DNA from: an uncultured Fodinibius sp.
Lineage (GTDB): Bacteria; Bacteroidota; Rhodothermia; Balneolales; Balneolaceae
Direction: 5' to 3'
DNA: 64,000 nucleotides
NCBI GenBank assembly: GCA_913057775.1
Contig: CAJXOG010000002.1
Coordinates: 434,001 to 498,000, forward strand
In this document: positions 28,775 to 37,856 of the stretch, one piece after another
Position numbering within the stretch: the first letter of the stretch is position 1
Layout: the number at the start of each line of letters is the position of its first letter
Position numbers and translations under genes: made by a program
Notes under the pieces: generated by a model
What the model was told of the DNA's origin: nothing
Databases searched by the model: none
The model's input: the letters and a program-made list of their open reading frames with translations, nothing else

Positions 28775-29800
28775 ATGAGACAAATTGTAAACACATCAAA
28801 TGGCGGATATGAGGTACTTGAAGTTCAGGAAGTCCCTGACCTCGAACCCGAACCAAATGAAGTTATTGTTAAGGTAAAAGCATCAGGTTTAAATTTTGCA
28901 GATATTTTAGCCCGAAAAGGTCAATACCCTGATGGTCCGTCGAAACCCTGCGTAATGGGATATGAGGTTTCAGGAGTTGTAGATTCTATAGGCAATCAGG
29001 TTGATGATGAATGGCTGGGGAAAGAGGTGATTACTTTTACCCGCTTTAAGGGGCACGCCGAGCAAGTAGCCGTCCGAGAATCGCAGTTGTTTGAAAAGCC
29101 TGATCGATTATCCTATGCGGAGGCAGCTACCTTGCCGGTTAATTATTTGACAGCTCATATCTTAATTACGGTAATGGGATCGTTGCAATCTTATGAATCT
29201 ATTCTGATTCACAACGTGGGCGGGGGTGTAGGAATTGCCGCTTTAGATATTGCTCAGCACATTGGAGCCACGACTTATGGTACGGCCAGCAAGCGAAAGC
29301 ACAATTTTTTAGCTGAACGGGGATTAGATTACGCCATCGATTATCGCAATAAGGATTGGTATGAGGAGTTAATGGATCTGACTAATGAAAAGGGAATTGA
29401 ACTCATTACTGATCCATTAGGCGGTAAGGAATGGAAGCGAAGCTATAAAGCATTACGTACAACAGGACGTTTGGGCATGTTCGGTATTTCTTCTGCGAGT
29501 GAAGGTACAAGCGGAGGAATCGGAGCAATATGGAGCATGCTCAAAACGGTTGTACAAATGCCGTTTTATCATCCTCTGCCATTAGTTAGTAAAAATCGAG
29601 GAGTTTTTGGCGTAAACCTGGGACATATGTGGCAAGAGCCGGAAAAAGCAAAAATTTGGATGAACGAAATATTAAAAGGAGTGGAGGAGGGTTGGATCAA
29701 TCCTCATGTGGATGCAACATTTCAGTTCGAGGAAGCGGCTGAAGCACATCGTTATATCGAAGAACGAAAAAATATTGGGAAGGTTATTTTAACACCTTAG
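28775..29800 (+). CDS. Zinc-independent MDR oxidoreductase (quinone reductase/VAT-1-like)
   Basis: 341 residues of the medium-chain dehydrogenase/reductase superfamily. The GroES-like half (PEPNEVIVKVKASGLNFADILARKGQYPDGP, VMGYEVSGVV) lacks the catalytic zinc cysteine. The Rossmann half has HNVGGGVGIAALDIAQHIGA and ITDPLGGKEW. The best fit is an NADPH-dependent quinone reductase or VAT-1-like enzyme; the physiological substrate is unknown. A 5'-nucleotidase gene follows after 19 bases in the same direction, probably as a two-gene unit. Confidence 0.87.
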   Translation: MRQIVNTSNGGYEVLEVQEVPDLEPEPNEVIVKVKASGLNFADILARKGQYPDGPSKPCVMGYEVSGVVDSIGNQVDDEWLGKEVITFTRFKGHAEQVAVRESQLFEKPDRLSYAEAATLPVNYLTAHILITVMGSLQSYESILIHNVGGGVGIAALDIAQHIGATTYGTASKRKHNFLAERGLDYAIDYRNKDWYEELMDLTNEKGIELITDPLGGKEWKRSYKALRTTGRLGMFGISSASEGTSGGIGAIWSMLKTVVQMPFYHPLPLVSKNRGVFGVNLGHMWQEPEKAKIWMNEILKGVEEGWINPHVDATFQFEEAAEAHRYIEERKNIGKVILTP

Positions 29801-29819
29801 CAATTAAAAATCATCAGAT

Positions 29820-30260
29820 ATGAAAATTGTGTACGTGGATATGGATAACGTGTTGGTCGATTTTGAGAGTGGAATTGATGAGCTTTCTGAGCAGACCTAT
29901 CAGGAGTATGAAGATGATATTGATGAAGTACCCGGATTTTTCCGAGATCTTCCACCTATTGAGGGAGCTATTGATGCATTTCACAAACTGAGTAAGCAGT
30001 ACGATGTCTATATCTTGTCAACAGCTCCATGGCGAAATCCCTCTGCCTGGATTGATAAATTGCTGTGGGTCAAGAAACATCTATCCCAAGCAGCGCATAA
30101 GCGCCTTATTTTGAGTCACAACAAACATCTCAACAGAGGCGATTATCTTATTGATGATCGTACGGCTAACGGGGCTGGAGCTTTTACGGGCGAACATATC
30201 CATTTTGGAGAAGAACCGTTTTCCGATTGGGATGCTGTGTTAGATTATCTGCTGAAATAG
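29820..30260 (+). CDS. 5'(3')-deoxyribonucleotidase, NT5C type
   Basis: 146 residues, a compact HAD-family phosphatase. Motif I is YVDMDNVLVDFESG (nucleophile Asp and acid/base Asp), motif II is the threonine/serine in YILSTAPW, and the C-terminal acidic motif is DYLIDDRTANGAG. The PPIEGAIDAFHKLSK cap and the APWRNPSAW substrate loop match the deoxyribonucleotidase NT5C family, which dephosphorylates dNMPs. It is shorter than eukaryotic members, as is usual for bacterial ones. It is probably co-transcribed with the MDR oxidoreductase. Confidence 0.87.
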   Translation: MKIVYVDMDNVLVDFESGIDELSEQTYQEYEDDIDEVPGFFRDLPPIEGAIDAFHKLSKQYDVYILSTAPWRNPSAWIDKLLWVKKHLSQAAHKRLILSHNKHLNRGDYLIDDRTANGAGAFTGEHIHFGEEPFSDWDAVLDYLLK

Positions 30261-30292
30261 TTCGTTTCTGATCATATTATATTACGTTGCAG

Positions 30293-31093
30293 TTAGGAGG
30301 TGGTAGTTCTAAGTTTTTTGGATTTGAGAAAGTTGATCGTGATTCGGTTAAAAACCTCGGGCTTTTCCACGTTTACCACGTGACCGCATTTCTCTACTAC
30401 TTCTAAAAAGGACTTGGTATGCTCTTTAACGATATTTTTGACCGGTGGCAAAAACAGATAATCCTCGCTGCCCATAATATACAAGGTGCGAGTTTTTAGT
30501 TCTTTCTCCCGAAAATATTTGAGTAAGGGATTAACCTCGTGAGTCATATTAAACCATTTAAGGAACTCTTTTTTATAGAGTTTTTTTGCTTCCCGAATAA
30601 AAAGATGTCGGGATTCGGAATGTCGTTGCCGAGGCATAATAATCCAGGCAAAAAGCTTATAGAGCCACATAAAAGGCACTACTTTTTTAAACATATGGCC
30701 CAGCCAAACCAAAAATCGCGATCTGATATTAAGTCGCATGATGGCTCCGCACATTATCAGTGACTGCACCCTTTCTGGTTGCATCTCACCAATTGTTCGA
30801 ATGATAATGGTGCCCAGGGAAACCCCTACAAAATGTGCTTTTTTGATACCTATTTCGTCCAGCACATCAATTATATCCTGGCTTGCTAACTTAAAAGAGT
30901 ATTCATTTTCATAATATTTTTGGAGCATCCCCTTTGATTTTCCGTGCCCCCGGAGATCTACCATCAGTACGTTAAACTCTTTTTTATAGGCTCTGAGTTG
31001 TTTAAACCAGATTGAAGAGCTTCCGCCCGCACCGTGAACAAACACAACCCAGTCGGTGTCTTCATTTTTGAAAAATGTCTTGTAATAAAGCAT
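30293..31093 (-). CDS. Alpha/beta hydrolase
   Basis: 266 residues from the ATG at 31093 (MLYYKTFFKNED), preferred over an in-frame ATG 51 bases upstream because the fold starts there. Oxyanion segment VFVHGAGGSSSIW, strand 4 VDLRGHGKS, the nucleophile elbow GVSLGTI, an acid in MGSEDYLF and the final histidine in KCGHVVNVEKPE give a complete catalytic triad. The family covers esterases, lipases and peptidases; the substrate is not apparent. A basic cap region (~150-200) could favour a lipid or membrane-bound substrate. Confidence 0.85.
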   Translation of the reverse strand: MLYYKTFFKNEDTDWVVFVHGAGGSSSIWFKQLRAYKKEFNVLMVDLRGHGKSKGMLQKYYENEYSFKLASQDIIDVLDEIGIKKAHFVGVSLGTIIIRTIGEMQPERVQSLIMCGAIMRLNIRSRFLVWLGHMFKKVVPFMWLYKLFAWIIMPRQRHSESRHLFIREAKKLYKKEFLKWFNMTHEVNPLLKYFREKELKTRTLYIMGSEDYLFLPPVKNIVKEHTKSFLEVVEKCGHVVNVEKPEVFNRITINFLKSKKLRTTTS

Positions 31094-31183
31094 AGTTGCT
31101 AACTTAAATGACCTGAAAGCTACGAATAGCTGATTAGGTTTCAAATGACAATTAAGTAAGGAAATTACCTAACGTGGTCATGA

Positions 31184-32647
31184 TCATTTATTGGTTTCTG
31201 CTTGCTGAGCAAGCTTTTTAATCATCCGAGAAAATATAAGCGAATGAAATGGATATATACCATACCAGTAGAGCAGACCGAATAACCCTTTTGGAGCAAA
31301 ATAAGCTGTTTGTACTAATTTCGTTGTTTGCACATCTTGTTCGATAGCCTGAAATTCGAGCCATGCCTTTCCTGGTAACTTCATTTCGGCACGTAGTCGC
31401 AGCAATTCGCCGTTTTTTATAGCCTCTACACGCCAGAAGTCGAGTGCATCACCTACGCGTAGTTCCGTAGGATGACGACGACCTCGTCTAAATCCTACTC
31501 CACCGACAAGTCGATCTAGAATGCCACGCAATTTCCATGCCCATTGAAATACCGGCCAACCTTTTACTCCACCCAAACTTGAAAAGGTATCAAAAACGTG
31601 TTGTGAAGAGGCGTTTACAGTTTGTATACGCCGTTCGATATTAAGGCCTTCTTTGGTTTTTAGTACAACGGGTTCTTCATCGCCTTTACTGCTGATAAGC
31701 GCGTCATTCCACGTCGTTTCCACATCATCGGTATCAATACGTGCTATGGCAAGTTCAACAGCCCGCTTGTAGGAAAGGGGCGTTATTTCGGGAAATAGTT
31801 TTTGGGCTTTATCGTTTTTTACAATTACATCGTTTTTAAGTCCTTCGATTAACGGCCGGGCCAGTGAAGCAGGAATGGGCGTCATCCAGTGCACCCAGTG
31901 TGATGAAAGGGTGGGTGATAAGACCGGTACCGGAATTAATATGCGTTTTAATCCATTGACTTCTGCATAAATTTTCATCATATCGGCATAAGTGATCACA
32001 CTGCTGCCACCGATTTCTATGATCTCATTTCGTGTTTCAGGCTTCTTGATTGCTGATACCAAATATTGCAGGACATTGCGAATAGCAATAGGTTGGACTT
32101 TGCTGTATACCCAAGACGGACAGATCATCATAGGGACTCGTTCTGTAAGATAACGGACCATTTCGAATGATTTACTGCCCGACCCGACTACAATTGCTGC
32201 CCGAAATTCAGTTATCGAAACCTCTGATTCTCTTAAAATAGCTCCCGTTTTTTGTCGCGAAGCCAGATGTTCTGATAATTGGTCCTCAGGGTCGCCGAGA
32301 CCTCCCAGATATATTATTCTATCCACATTTTGTTCGCTGGCGGTCTTGCCAAAATTACGGGCAGCTTGTACATCTCGGTTATGGAATTCCGAGCTACCTT
32401 TTCCACTCATACTGTGAATCAGGTAATAAGCAATATCAATATCTTGTAAGGCAGCTGGTAATGTTTCGGGTTGTAATACATCTGCCTCTATTACCTCGAC
32501 ATCATTAATCCAGGGGCGTCCCTGCAGGCGATCGGTGTCTCGAGAGAGTACACGGACGCGGTATCCTTCTCTAAGTAGTTGGGGGACAAGGCGTCCGCCG
32601 ATATAACCGGTAACACCGGTGACGAGGCAGCGTAAAGGTTCTTTCAA
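31184..32647 (-). CDS. NAD(P)-binding SDR protein with C-terminal DUF2867 domain
   Basis: 487 residues. Residues ~1-300 are an atypical SDR/NmrA-like Rossmann domain (CLVTGVTGYIGGRLVPQLL at residues 7-25, a YYLIHSM stretch and IIYLGGLGD). Residues ~330-480 are a SRPBCC-like DUF2867 domain (RRIQTVNASSQHVFDTFSSLGG, LRVGDALDFWRVEAI, QTAYFAPKGLFGLLYWYGIYPFH split by position). The two-domain form is common in bacteria and related to YbjT; its reaction is not established. The classical SDR catalytic YxxxK is not evident. Monocistronic, divergent from the histidine kinase gene. Confidence 0.87.
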   Translation of the reverse strand: MKEPLRCLVTGVTGYIGGRLVPQLLREGYRVRVLSRDTDRLQGRPWINDVEVIEADVLQPETLPAALQDIDIAYYLIHSMSGKGSSEFHNRDVQAARNFGKTASEQNVDRIIYLGGLGDPEDQLSEHLASRQKTGAILRESEVSITEFRAAIVVGSGSKSFEMVRYLTERVPMMICPSWVYSKVQPIAIRNVLQYLVSAIKKPETRNEIIEIGGSSVITYADMMKIYAEVNGLKRILIPVPVLSPTLSSHWVHWMTPIPASLARPLIEGLKNDVIVKNDKAQKLFPEITPLSYKRAVELAIARIDTDDVETTWNDALISSKGDEEPVVLKTKEGLNIERRIQTVNASSQHVFDTFSSLGGVKGWPVFQWAWKLRGILDRLVGGVGFRRGRRHPTELRVGDALDFWRVEAIKNGELLRLRAEMKLPGKAWLEFQAIEQDVQTTKLVQTAYFAPKGLFGLLYWYGIYPFHSLIFSRMIKKLAQQAETNK

Positions 32648-32811
32648 GGGAATATGTAATTTAATTAATGTTGAAGAATGTAACAGCAGGAAGGATGAAA
32701 AAAGTCCAAAGGAATAAAAATATTATTATGGTTCAATTTTTATTAGATGATCAACTTTTGTAGAATGCAATTTATTATCAGCTTTAGGAATTTTTTTATC
32801 TACATTCGGCT

Positions 32812-34287
32812 ATGAAAAAACAGGTTTGCAAAATCAATTTGCCTGGGATAGGACTATGCGCCTTGATGTTTTTGTTTCAGTTCACAATACCACTTGAATA
32901 CAGTTTTGGACAAGTAACAGATGATTCTCTTTGGCCATTTTCGAAAATACGAACAGATATAAATTCCGATAATGAACTCGATTATCTCGGGGAAGAAGTA
33001 ACAATAACAGGCATTGCTAATATTGGTACCGGTCTGCTCCATGAACATTATTTACAAGCATTTGTTCAAAATGATTCGACCGGAATGTCCATTTTTGCAA
33101 TGCAGATTGATACTCCTTTTAAGCCCGGTGATAGTTTAGTAGTACATGGAAAAGTTCAACGTTACAGCGGTTTGGCAGAAGTTAGTGCAGATTCTTATCA
33201 AGTATTTAGCAAAGCTTCCCGGATACCGGCTCCGAAATCCTTAAAAAAGGCCATAGCCAACCCATCTGAATATTTGGGTATGTTAGTTGAAGGGGATGGC
33301 AGTATCATAGAAAAAGGGAGTACTTACAATGGAAAATATTTAAGGATATCATCAGGAGAGTTGGCAAGTGGTACCATCATGGTCTATGTATCCAACTTTC
33401 ATAAATTGTATAATCAATTCAATTTTGATGTACTGAGTACCGGAGACAAAATATCTGTCAAAGGAATTATTTCTGAGTATAATCCTGAATTCCCGGAAGC
33501 ACGAACCTATAAACTTTTTCTGCGAACTCCCGAGGATCTGGAATATTTGGATTTCCCCAAGTATTATATGTTGCTGATTATAGGCGGATTGGTACTGATA
33601 ACAGCACTAATCATAGGTTGGGTTGTAGTATTACGTAATCAGGTGGATAGCAAGACCAGCAAAATTCAGCAGTCGCTTAAAGAAAAAGAGATATTACTTC
33701 AAGAGATACACCACCGTGTAAAAAATAGTTTGGCTATTGTTTCAGGACTCATTGAACTACAGTTGGATAGCACGAATAGTGATGAGGCTAAAAGTGTGCT
33801 TCAGGATAGTCAAACGCGAATTCGGTCGATGGCTCTAATTCATGAAAAATTATATCAGAATAAATCGCTGTCGGATATTACCTTGAACACGTATGTCAAA
33901 GAGTTGGTTGAAGCAATTCACAGTACCTTTACAGAATATAACGAAGCGGTTGATTTAAAGTTTAATCTGGATGAGATTGAACTGGATGTCGACCGGGTAA
34001 TCCCCTGTGGACTCTTGATTAATGAGCTGGTAGTAAATGCGTTTAAGCATGCATTTCAAAAAGATAGGCAAGGAGTATTAGAAGTTGGGCTTCTCAAAGA
34101 GAATGGGAATATCAAACTAAGTGTCTCAGATAATGGGCCGGGTCTACCCGAAGGCTTTGATCTTGGAAGCGAAAATAATTTAGGCTCATTGCTTATTGAT
34201 ACTTTTGCGAAACAACTAAACGCAGAAATAGATATCAAAAATACAGAAGTGGGATCTAAATTTAAGTTTACATTTCCCAACAATTAA
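32812..34287 (+). CDS. Sensor histidine kinase (HisKA_2 type) with OB-fold-like periplasmic domains
   Basis: 491 residues. An N-terminal signal/helix (~10-32) is followed by a ~220-residue exported part with two OB-fold-like units: first VTITGIANIGTG, AFVQNDSTGMSIFAM, KPGDSLVVHGKVQRYSGLAE; then LVEGDGSIIEKGSTYNG and TGDKISVKGIISEYNPEF. A membrane helix (~251-275) leads to a HisKA_2 dimerisation domain with EIHHRVKNSLAIVSGLIELQ (phospho-His ~300) and an HATPase with NELVVNAFKHAF, DNGPGLPEG and GSLLIDTF. HisKA_2 kinases often signal through stand-alone receivers or PAS outputs. It is tail to tail (24 bases) with a receiver-cyclase gene. The OB-fold call is by pattern. Confidence 0.87.
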   Translation: MKKQVCKINLPGIGLCALMFLFQFTIPLEYSFGQVTDDSLWPFSKIRTDINSDNELDYLGEEVTITGIANIGTGLLHEHYLQAFVQNDSTGMSIFAMQIDTPFKPGDSLVVHGKVQRYSGLAEVSADSYQVFSKASRIPAPKSLKKAIANPSEYLGMLVEGDGSIIEKGSTYNGKYLRISSGELASGTIMVYVSNFHKLYNQFNFDVLSTGDKISVKGIISEYNPEFPEARTYKLFLRTPEDLEYLDFPKYYMLLIIGGLVLITALIIGWVVVLRNQVDSKTSKIQQSLKEKEILLQEIHHRVKNSLAIVSGLIELQLDSTNSDEAKSVLQDSQTRIRSMALIHEKLYQNKSLSDITLNTYVKELVEAIHSTFTEYNEAVDLKFNLDEIELDVDRVIPCGLLINELVVNAFKHAFQKDRQGVLEVGLLKENGNIKLSVSDNGPGLPEGFDLGSENNLGSLLIDTFAKQLNAEIDIKNTEVGSKFKFTFPNN

Positions 34288-34311
34288 TACGAAAAGAAAG
34301 TGGAAAATGTG

Positions 34312-35445
34312 CTACTGAATATTACTCTTTGAGTTCATGGGAAAAACATTGCCCGGATTGGGACCGAGCACTTCACAATACTTAATAACCTCATTCTTTT
34401 TAGGAAGCGTAACTTTCTTAAACTCAGATGTTCGGAAGGAGTCTTTTATGAGCTCATGAGTACGTTCACTTATAATGATGGAATTTGGCTTATCCTTGCT
34501 GATCTTTTCCAGTCTGGATGCCGTATTTACCGTATTTCCGATCACAGTGTATTCCATAAACTCGTCGGTGCCAACATTCCCTACAATCACTTCTCCACTG
34601 TTAATACCGATCCCGATACTTATTTCAGTACCCATCTTTTCACTGTATTTGATGTTGATTCGATCCAGCAGACCAACCATGTCGAGTGCGGCAGAAACGG
34701 CATTTTTATGGTTATTCAAGTGGGATACCGGAGCTCCAAAAACAGCTAACAATCCATCACCAATATATTTATTAATAGATCCTTTGTTTTCTTTAATAGC
34801 AATAGAAAGCACATCCCAGTAGTCATTCAAAAATTGAACAACCTCTGAAGGAGGGAGCTTACTGGTCATTTTAGTAAAGTCTCTCATATCTGCAAATAAG
34901 ACTGAAACCACCCTTGATTCTCCGGGTTTTATCATGTCTTCTTTTTTAGTGTTTAAAGCCTGAGAAACTACTTCACCGGGGACATACTTTTTGAATAAAT
35001 CCAAGATATCTTCCTGTTTTTCTTCGTAGGAAGATAATTTTTCTGAAAGTTTTTTATTCTCAAAATGAGCCTCATGAATTTGCAAGGCATTGTCAATGGC
35101 CATTTGGAGATCCACGTTTGTGAAGGGTTCAGAAATAAACCTGAAAATAAGACCCGTTTTATAGGCACGTTCCAGGGAGTTCGTATCCTGGGATCTGCTT
35201 ATGATAATATTGGTTAAATCTGAGAACTTTTGAGAAATGCTTTCGCAAAATTGCAACCCGCTCATTTCCGGCATCATCTGTTCCACTGTTACTACGTGGA
35301 TATCATAGTCGGTTAGGGTGCGGTGGGCTTCCTGAATTGAAGATGCTGTAAACACATTATAGGCATCAACATAGGCCTGCCGAAACCGGCTTAAAACCTG
35401 CTGGTTATCAGAAATAAATAATATGTTTCCGTTGTTTTGATACAT
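34312..35445 (-). CDS. Class III adenylate/guanylate cyclase with degenerate receiver domain
   Basis: 377 residues: a receiver-like domain (1-~125), a coiled-coil linker (~130-155, KKLSEKLSSYEEKQEDIL) and a class III cyclase domain (~180-360). The cyclase has metal aspartates in LFADMRDFTKM and YIGDGLLAVFGAP, and the EYTVIGNTVNTASRLE segment with the transition-state Asn/Arg. The receiver looks unable to take a phosphate: the acceptor position in VTVEQMMPEMSG reads Glu55, the conserved Lys in FISEPF reads Glu106, and the acidic pair is reduced to SDN. It faces the histidine kinase gene convergently, so a link is possible but phosphotransfer in the usual way is not expected. Confidence 0.88.
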   Translation of the reverse strand: MYQNNGNILFISDNQQVLSRFRQAYVDAYNVFTASSIQEAHRTLTDYDIHVVTVEQMMPEMSGLQFCESISQKFSDLTNIIISRSQDTNSLERAYKTGLIFRFISEPFTNVDLQMAIDNALQIHEAHFENKKLSEKLSSYEEKQEDILDLFKKYVPGEVVSQALNTKKEDMIKPGESRVVSVLFADMRDFTKMTSKLPPSEVVQFLNDYWDVLSIAIKENKGSINKYIGDGLLAVFGAPVSHLNNHKNAVSAALDMVGLLDRINIKYSEKMGTEISIGIGINSGEVIVGNVGTDEFMEYTVIGNTVNTASRLEKISKDKPNSIIISERTHELIKDSFRTSEFKKVTLPKKNEVIKYCEVLGPNPGNVFPMNSKSNIQ

Positions 35446-35567
35446 ACAGTTACCAATAATAAATATATACGTATCAGCTAATATAGGTAAAGGGGTTTAT
35501 TTTCCCAATTTCTAGAGTTTATGGGTGGCAAAAAGACTTTAAAGGCTTTTGGGAGAGGGATAAATAG

Positions 35568-36140
35568 TTATTCATTCATCAGATCAAGCAAGTAATCAGT
35601 TTGTTGTTGCTCTACTTTTTGAATAGTGGATTTTGTTGCTTCTGCTTTTACTTCTTTTAGAGCCACATCGTTAAGGTCATCCTCGTTGTCCTTCATCTCG
35701 GCCCAAAGGCGGTGAAAGCGTGCCGCTTGTATAGCACCTTCCAAAGAATCGGGGTTGATGCATTCACGAGCGGCAAGATAGGCGGGTGCATTTTTATTTC
35801 CCTGCATCATTCCTGTAGTGTCAGTGGCAATAGCAGTACCTTCAGTTTCTTTGTATAGCTCTTGCAGCTCTTTTTTGTTAGCTTCTTCCTGTATTGCTTT
35901 CTCAGCAAGATCAAGTATTTTTTTCTGTATTGGTTTCAGTTCATCATTAATTTGCCGGGCACACCATACGGCAAATCTTCGAAGCAGGATGGGGTTTTCC
36001 TCCTCGTTTAGATGTTTTAGCAGTAATGTAACTTGATCATCTTCTTCTTTGACTCGATTTCCTGTCTCACCATCAATTACAATAATTTTGTGGTGTTCGG
36101 TGTCGTAGATGTAAATCAGATCTTGCCTTTTGTGCTTCAT
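35568..36140 (-). CDS. Unknown soluble helical protein
   Basis: 190 residues from the ATG at 36140 (MKHKRQDLIYIYD); an in-frame ATG 57 bases upstream is less likely because the added residues are basic, low in complexity and sit in the promoter area. A short beta segment (YIYDTEHHKIIVIDGETGN) comes first, then an almost all-helical, acidic body. Segments ILLRRFAVWCARQI and YLAARECINPDSLEGAIQAARF weakly resemble the repeated helices of Imm-5-like putative immunity proteins, but I cannot confirm that. No signal peptide, no membrane helix. It is divergent from a UMF1 transporter (102 bases) and follows no clear operon. Confidence 0.7.
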   Translation of the reverse strand: MKHKRQDLIYIYDTEHHKIIVIDGETGNRVKEEDDQVTLLLKHLNEEENPILLRRFAVWCARQINDELKPIQKKILDLAEKAIQEEANKKELQELYKETEGTAIATDTTGMMQGNKNAPAYLAARECINPDSLEGAIQAARFHRLWAEMKDNEDDLNDVALKEVKAEATKSTIQKVEQQQTDYLLDLMNE

Positions 36141-36242
36141 AAATAATTTTTTTCTTCGTTTGTCTTTGAGTTTACAATAACAAATTGCATTTCCCAACTA
36201 TTCCATCCATAATATGGCAGAATTTGAAACATAGTCATTCAG

Positions 36243-37535
36243 ATGTCTCACCAAAAAAAAGATCAGATACGCTCCCTGTTTTCATGGGCACTTTTTGATT
36301 GGGCGAACAGTGCTTTTTTTACGGTTATACAAACCTTTGTTTTTGCTACTTATTTTATGCAATCGGTTGTTCAAGACGAAACGCTGGGTAGCACCTTATG
36401 GGGAAATACCATTGGTGCAGCAGGCATTTTAATTGCTATTTCGGCTCCTTTTGTTGGAGCTATTGCCGATCAGATGGGACGCCGAAAACCGTGGATAGCT
36501 TCGTTTTCGCTGCTTTGTATTTTGGCTACTGCCGGTCTTTGGTTCGTGGAGCCGTCGCAAGATTTTGTGGTATTAGCATTAGTGCTAGTATTTATTGGAA
36601 CGGTTGGTTCTGAGTTCGCTATTATTTTTTATAACGCGATGCTACCAGATTTAGCTTCAAAAGAACGTATGGGGCGCTGGTCGGGCTGGGCATGGGGTCT
36701 TGGATATGCCGGTGGACTTGCCTGTTTGGTAGTGGCGCTTTTTGTGTTTGTGGATGTAGAAAATCCTCCCTTTGGATTAGATAAAGCCATGGCAGAACAT
36801 GTACGCGCCACATTTTTAATGGTCGCGGTTTGGTATGCCCTGTTTTCACTTCCGTTATTTGGGTTTTCTAGGGATCGACCTCGGACGGGAATAGCATTAA
36901 AAAAGGCCGCCAAGTCCGGATGGCGGCAGCTTAAAACATCCATAGCAAATGTGCGGAAGTACAAATATATCGTTCGTTTTCTTATAGCACGAATGATTTT
37001 TATTGATGCACTGGCAACGGTTTTTGCATTTGGCGGTATTTACGCAGCGGGGACTTTTGATTTCAGCGAACGCGAGGTATTGATATTTGGTATCGGATTG
37101 AACGTAACTGCTGGATTGGGAGCGGTTTTGTTTGCCTGGCTGGATGATAAACTGGGTAGCCGCACAACAATGTTGTTCTCACTGATTGGACTTATTGTCA
37201 CTACTACTGGTGTTTTGATCGTTACAGAGCTTGTATGGTTTTGGGTGTTTGGGTTATTATTAGGAATATTTGTAGGTCCCGTACAGGCCGCTAGTCGAAC
37301 ATATATGGCTCGGGTTTCTCCACCCGACTTAGAGAATCAAATGTTTGGATTAATGGCGCTTTCAGGCAAGGTAACCTCTTTTGCAGGTCCATTATTAGTG
37401 GGCTGGCTCACGTATATAGCCGATAGCCAGCGTATAGGGATGAGCGTAATTGTGGTTTTATTTGTGATTGGATTTATAACCTTGTACTTCGTTCCTGATG
37501 CAGAAGAAGCACGACCAAAGGAGGAAATCATTTAA
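36243..37535 (+). CDS. MFS transporter, UMF1/Atg22 family
   Basis: 430 residues, twelve predicted helices. The N-terminus SWALFDWANSAFFTVIQTFV is the hallmark of the UMF1 (Atg22-like) branch of the major facilitator superfamily; SAPFVGAIADQMGRRKPWI is the loop 2-3 motif and GPVQAASRTYMAR is also typical. In yeast, Atg22 exports amino acids from the vacuole; the bacterial substrates are unknown. A second small gene (H1-like) starts 124 bases downstream, probably from its own transcript. Confidence 0.9.
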   Translation: MSHQKKDQIRSLFSWALFDWANSAFFTVIQTFVFATYFMQSVVQDETLGSTLWGNTIGAAGILIAISAPFVGAIADQMGRRKPWIASFSLLCILATAGLWFVEPSQDFVVLALVLVFIGTVGSEFAIIFYNAMLPDLASKERMGRWSGWAWGLGYAGGLACLVVALFVFVDVENPPFGLDKAMAEHVRATFLMVAVWYALFSLPLFGFSRDRPRTGIALKKAAKSGWRQLKTSIANVRKYKYIVRFLIARMIFIDALATVFAFGGIYAAGTFDFSEREVLIFGIGLNVTAGLGAVLFAWLDDKLGSRTTMLFSLIGLIVTTTGVLIVTELVWFWVFGLLLGIFVGPVQAASRTYMARVSPPDLENQMFGLMALSGKVTSFAGPLLVGWLTYIADSQRIGMSVIVVLFVIGFITLYFVPDAEEARPKEEII

Positions 37536-37594
37536 TTTTGAAATTAAACCATGTTTTTAATCCGGAAAATGCTAACTTAAGCTCATAGATTATA

Positions 37595-37629
37595 GGATGG
37601 TGACATCCGGGATGGGGAGAAGCTCCATC
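37595..37629 (+). promoter_or_regulatory. Two hairpins in the leader of the histone-H1-like gene
   Basis: GGATG-gtga-CATCC (37595-37608) and GATGGGG-agaag-CTCCATC (37611-37629, one G-T pair) lie back to back, 30 bases before the start codon. They may shape mRNA stability or translation; the function is unknown. Confidence 0.4.
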
Positions 37630-37659
37630 TAATTATCAATAAACAAACAGAGAAAAAAA

Positions 37660-37836
37660 ATGAGTCGATTAGAAGAAATTAAAGGTATCATTACAGGAAT
37701 TGAAGATGATATGGTGAAATTTTATGAGAAGGGAAACAAAGCAGCCGGTACTCGTGCACGTAAAGGGTTGCAAGGATTGAAAAAGCTTGCTCAAGAAGTC
37801 CGTCTTGAAATTCAGGATATCAAAAACAACGGATAA
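37660..37836 (+). CDS. Histone-H1-like (Hc1-type) small basic protein
   Basis: A 58-residue protein. It starts MSRLEEIKGIITGIEDD and continues with FYEKGNKAAGTRARKGLQ and LKKLAQEVRLEIQDIKNN. KGNKAAGTRxRKxLQxLKKLAQxxRxE is the conserved core of the small histone-H1/Hc1-like proteins widespread in Bacteroidota and chlamydiae, thought to bind DNA and compact the nucleoid. Unlike chlamydial Hc1 there is no long lysine-rich tail, so only the N-terminal helical pair is present. The start is preceded by an A-rich stretch (AGAGAAAAAAA) with no strong Shine-Dalgarno. A strong terminator follows 20 bases after the stop, which points to a short, independent mRNA. Confidence 0.88.
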   Translation: MSRLEEIKGIITGIEDDMVKFYEKGNKAAGTRARKGLQGLKKLAQEVRLEIQDIKNNG

Positions 37837-37856
37837 TTTTTCCTTATCTTACTTTG

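Noticed and set aside
31184-32647. Considered as the missing ceramide reductase (CerR-like epimerase)
   Set aside because: The C-terminal DUF2867 domain and distance from spt fit a YbjT-like protein instead; there is no specific evidence for CerR.
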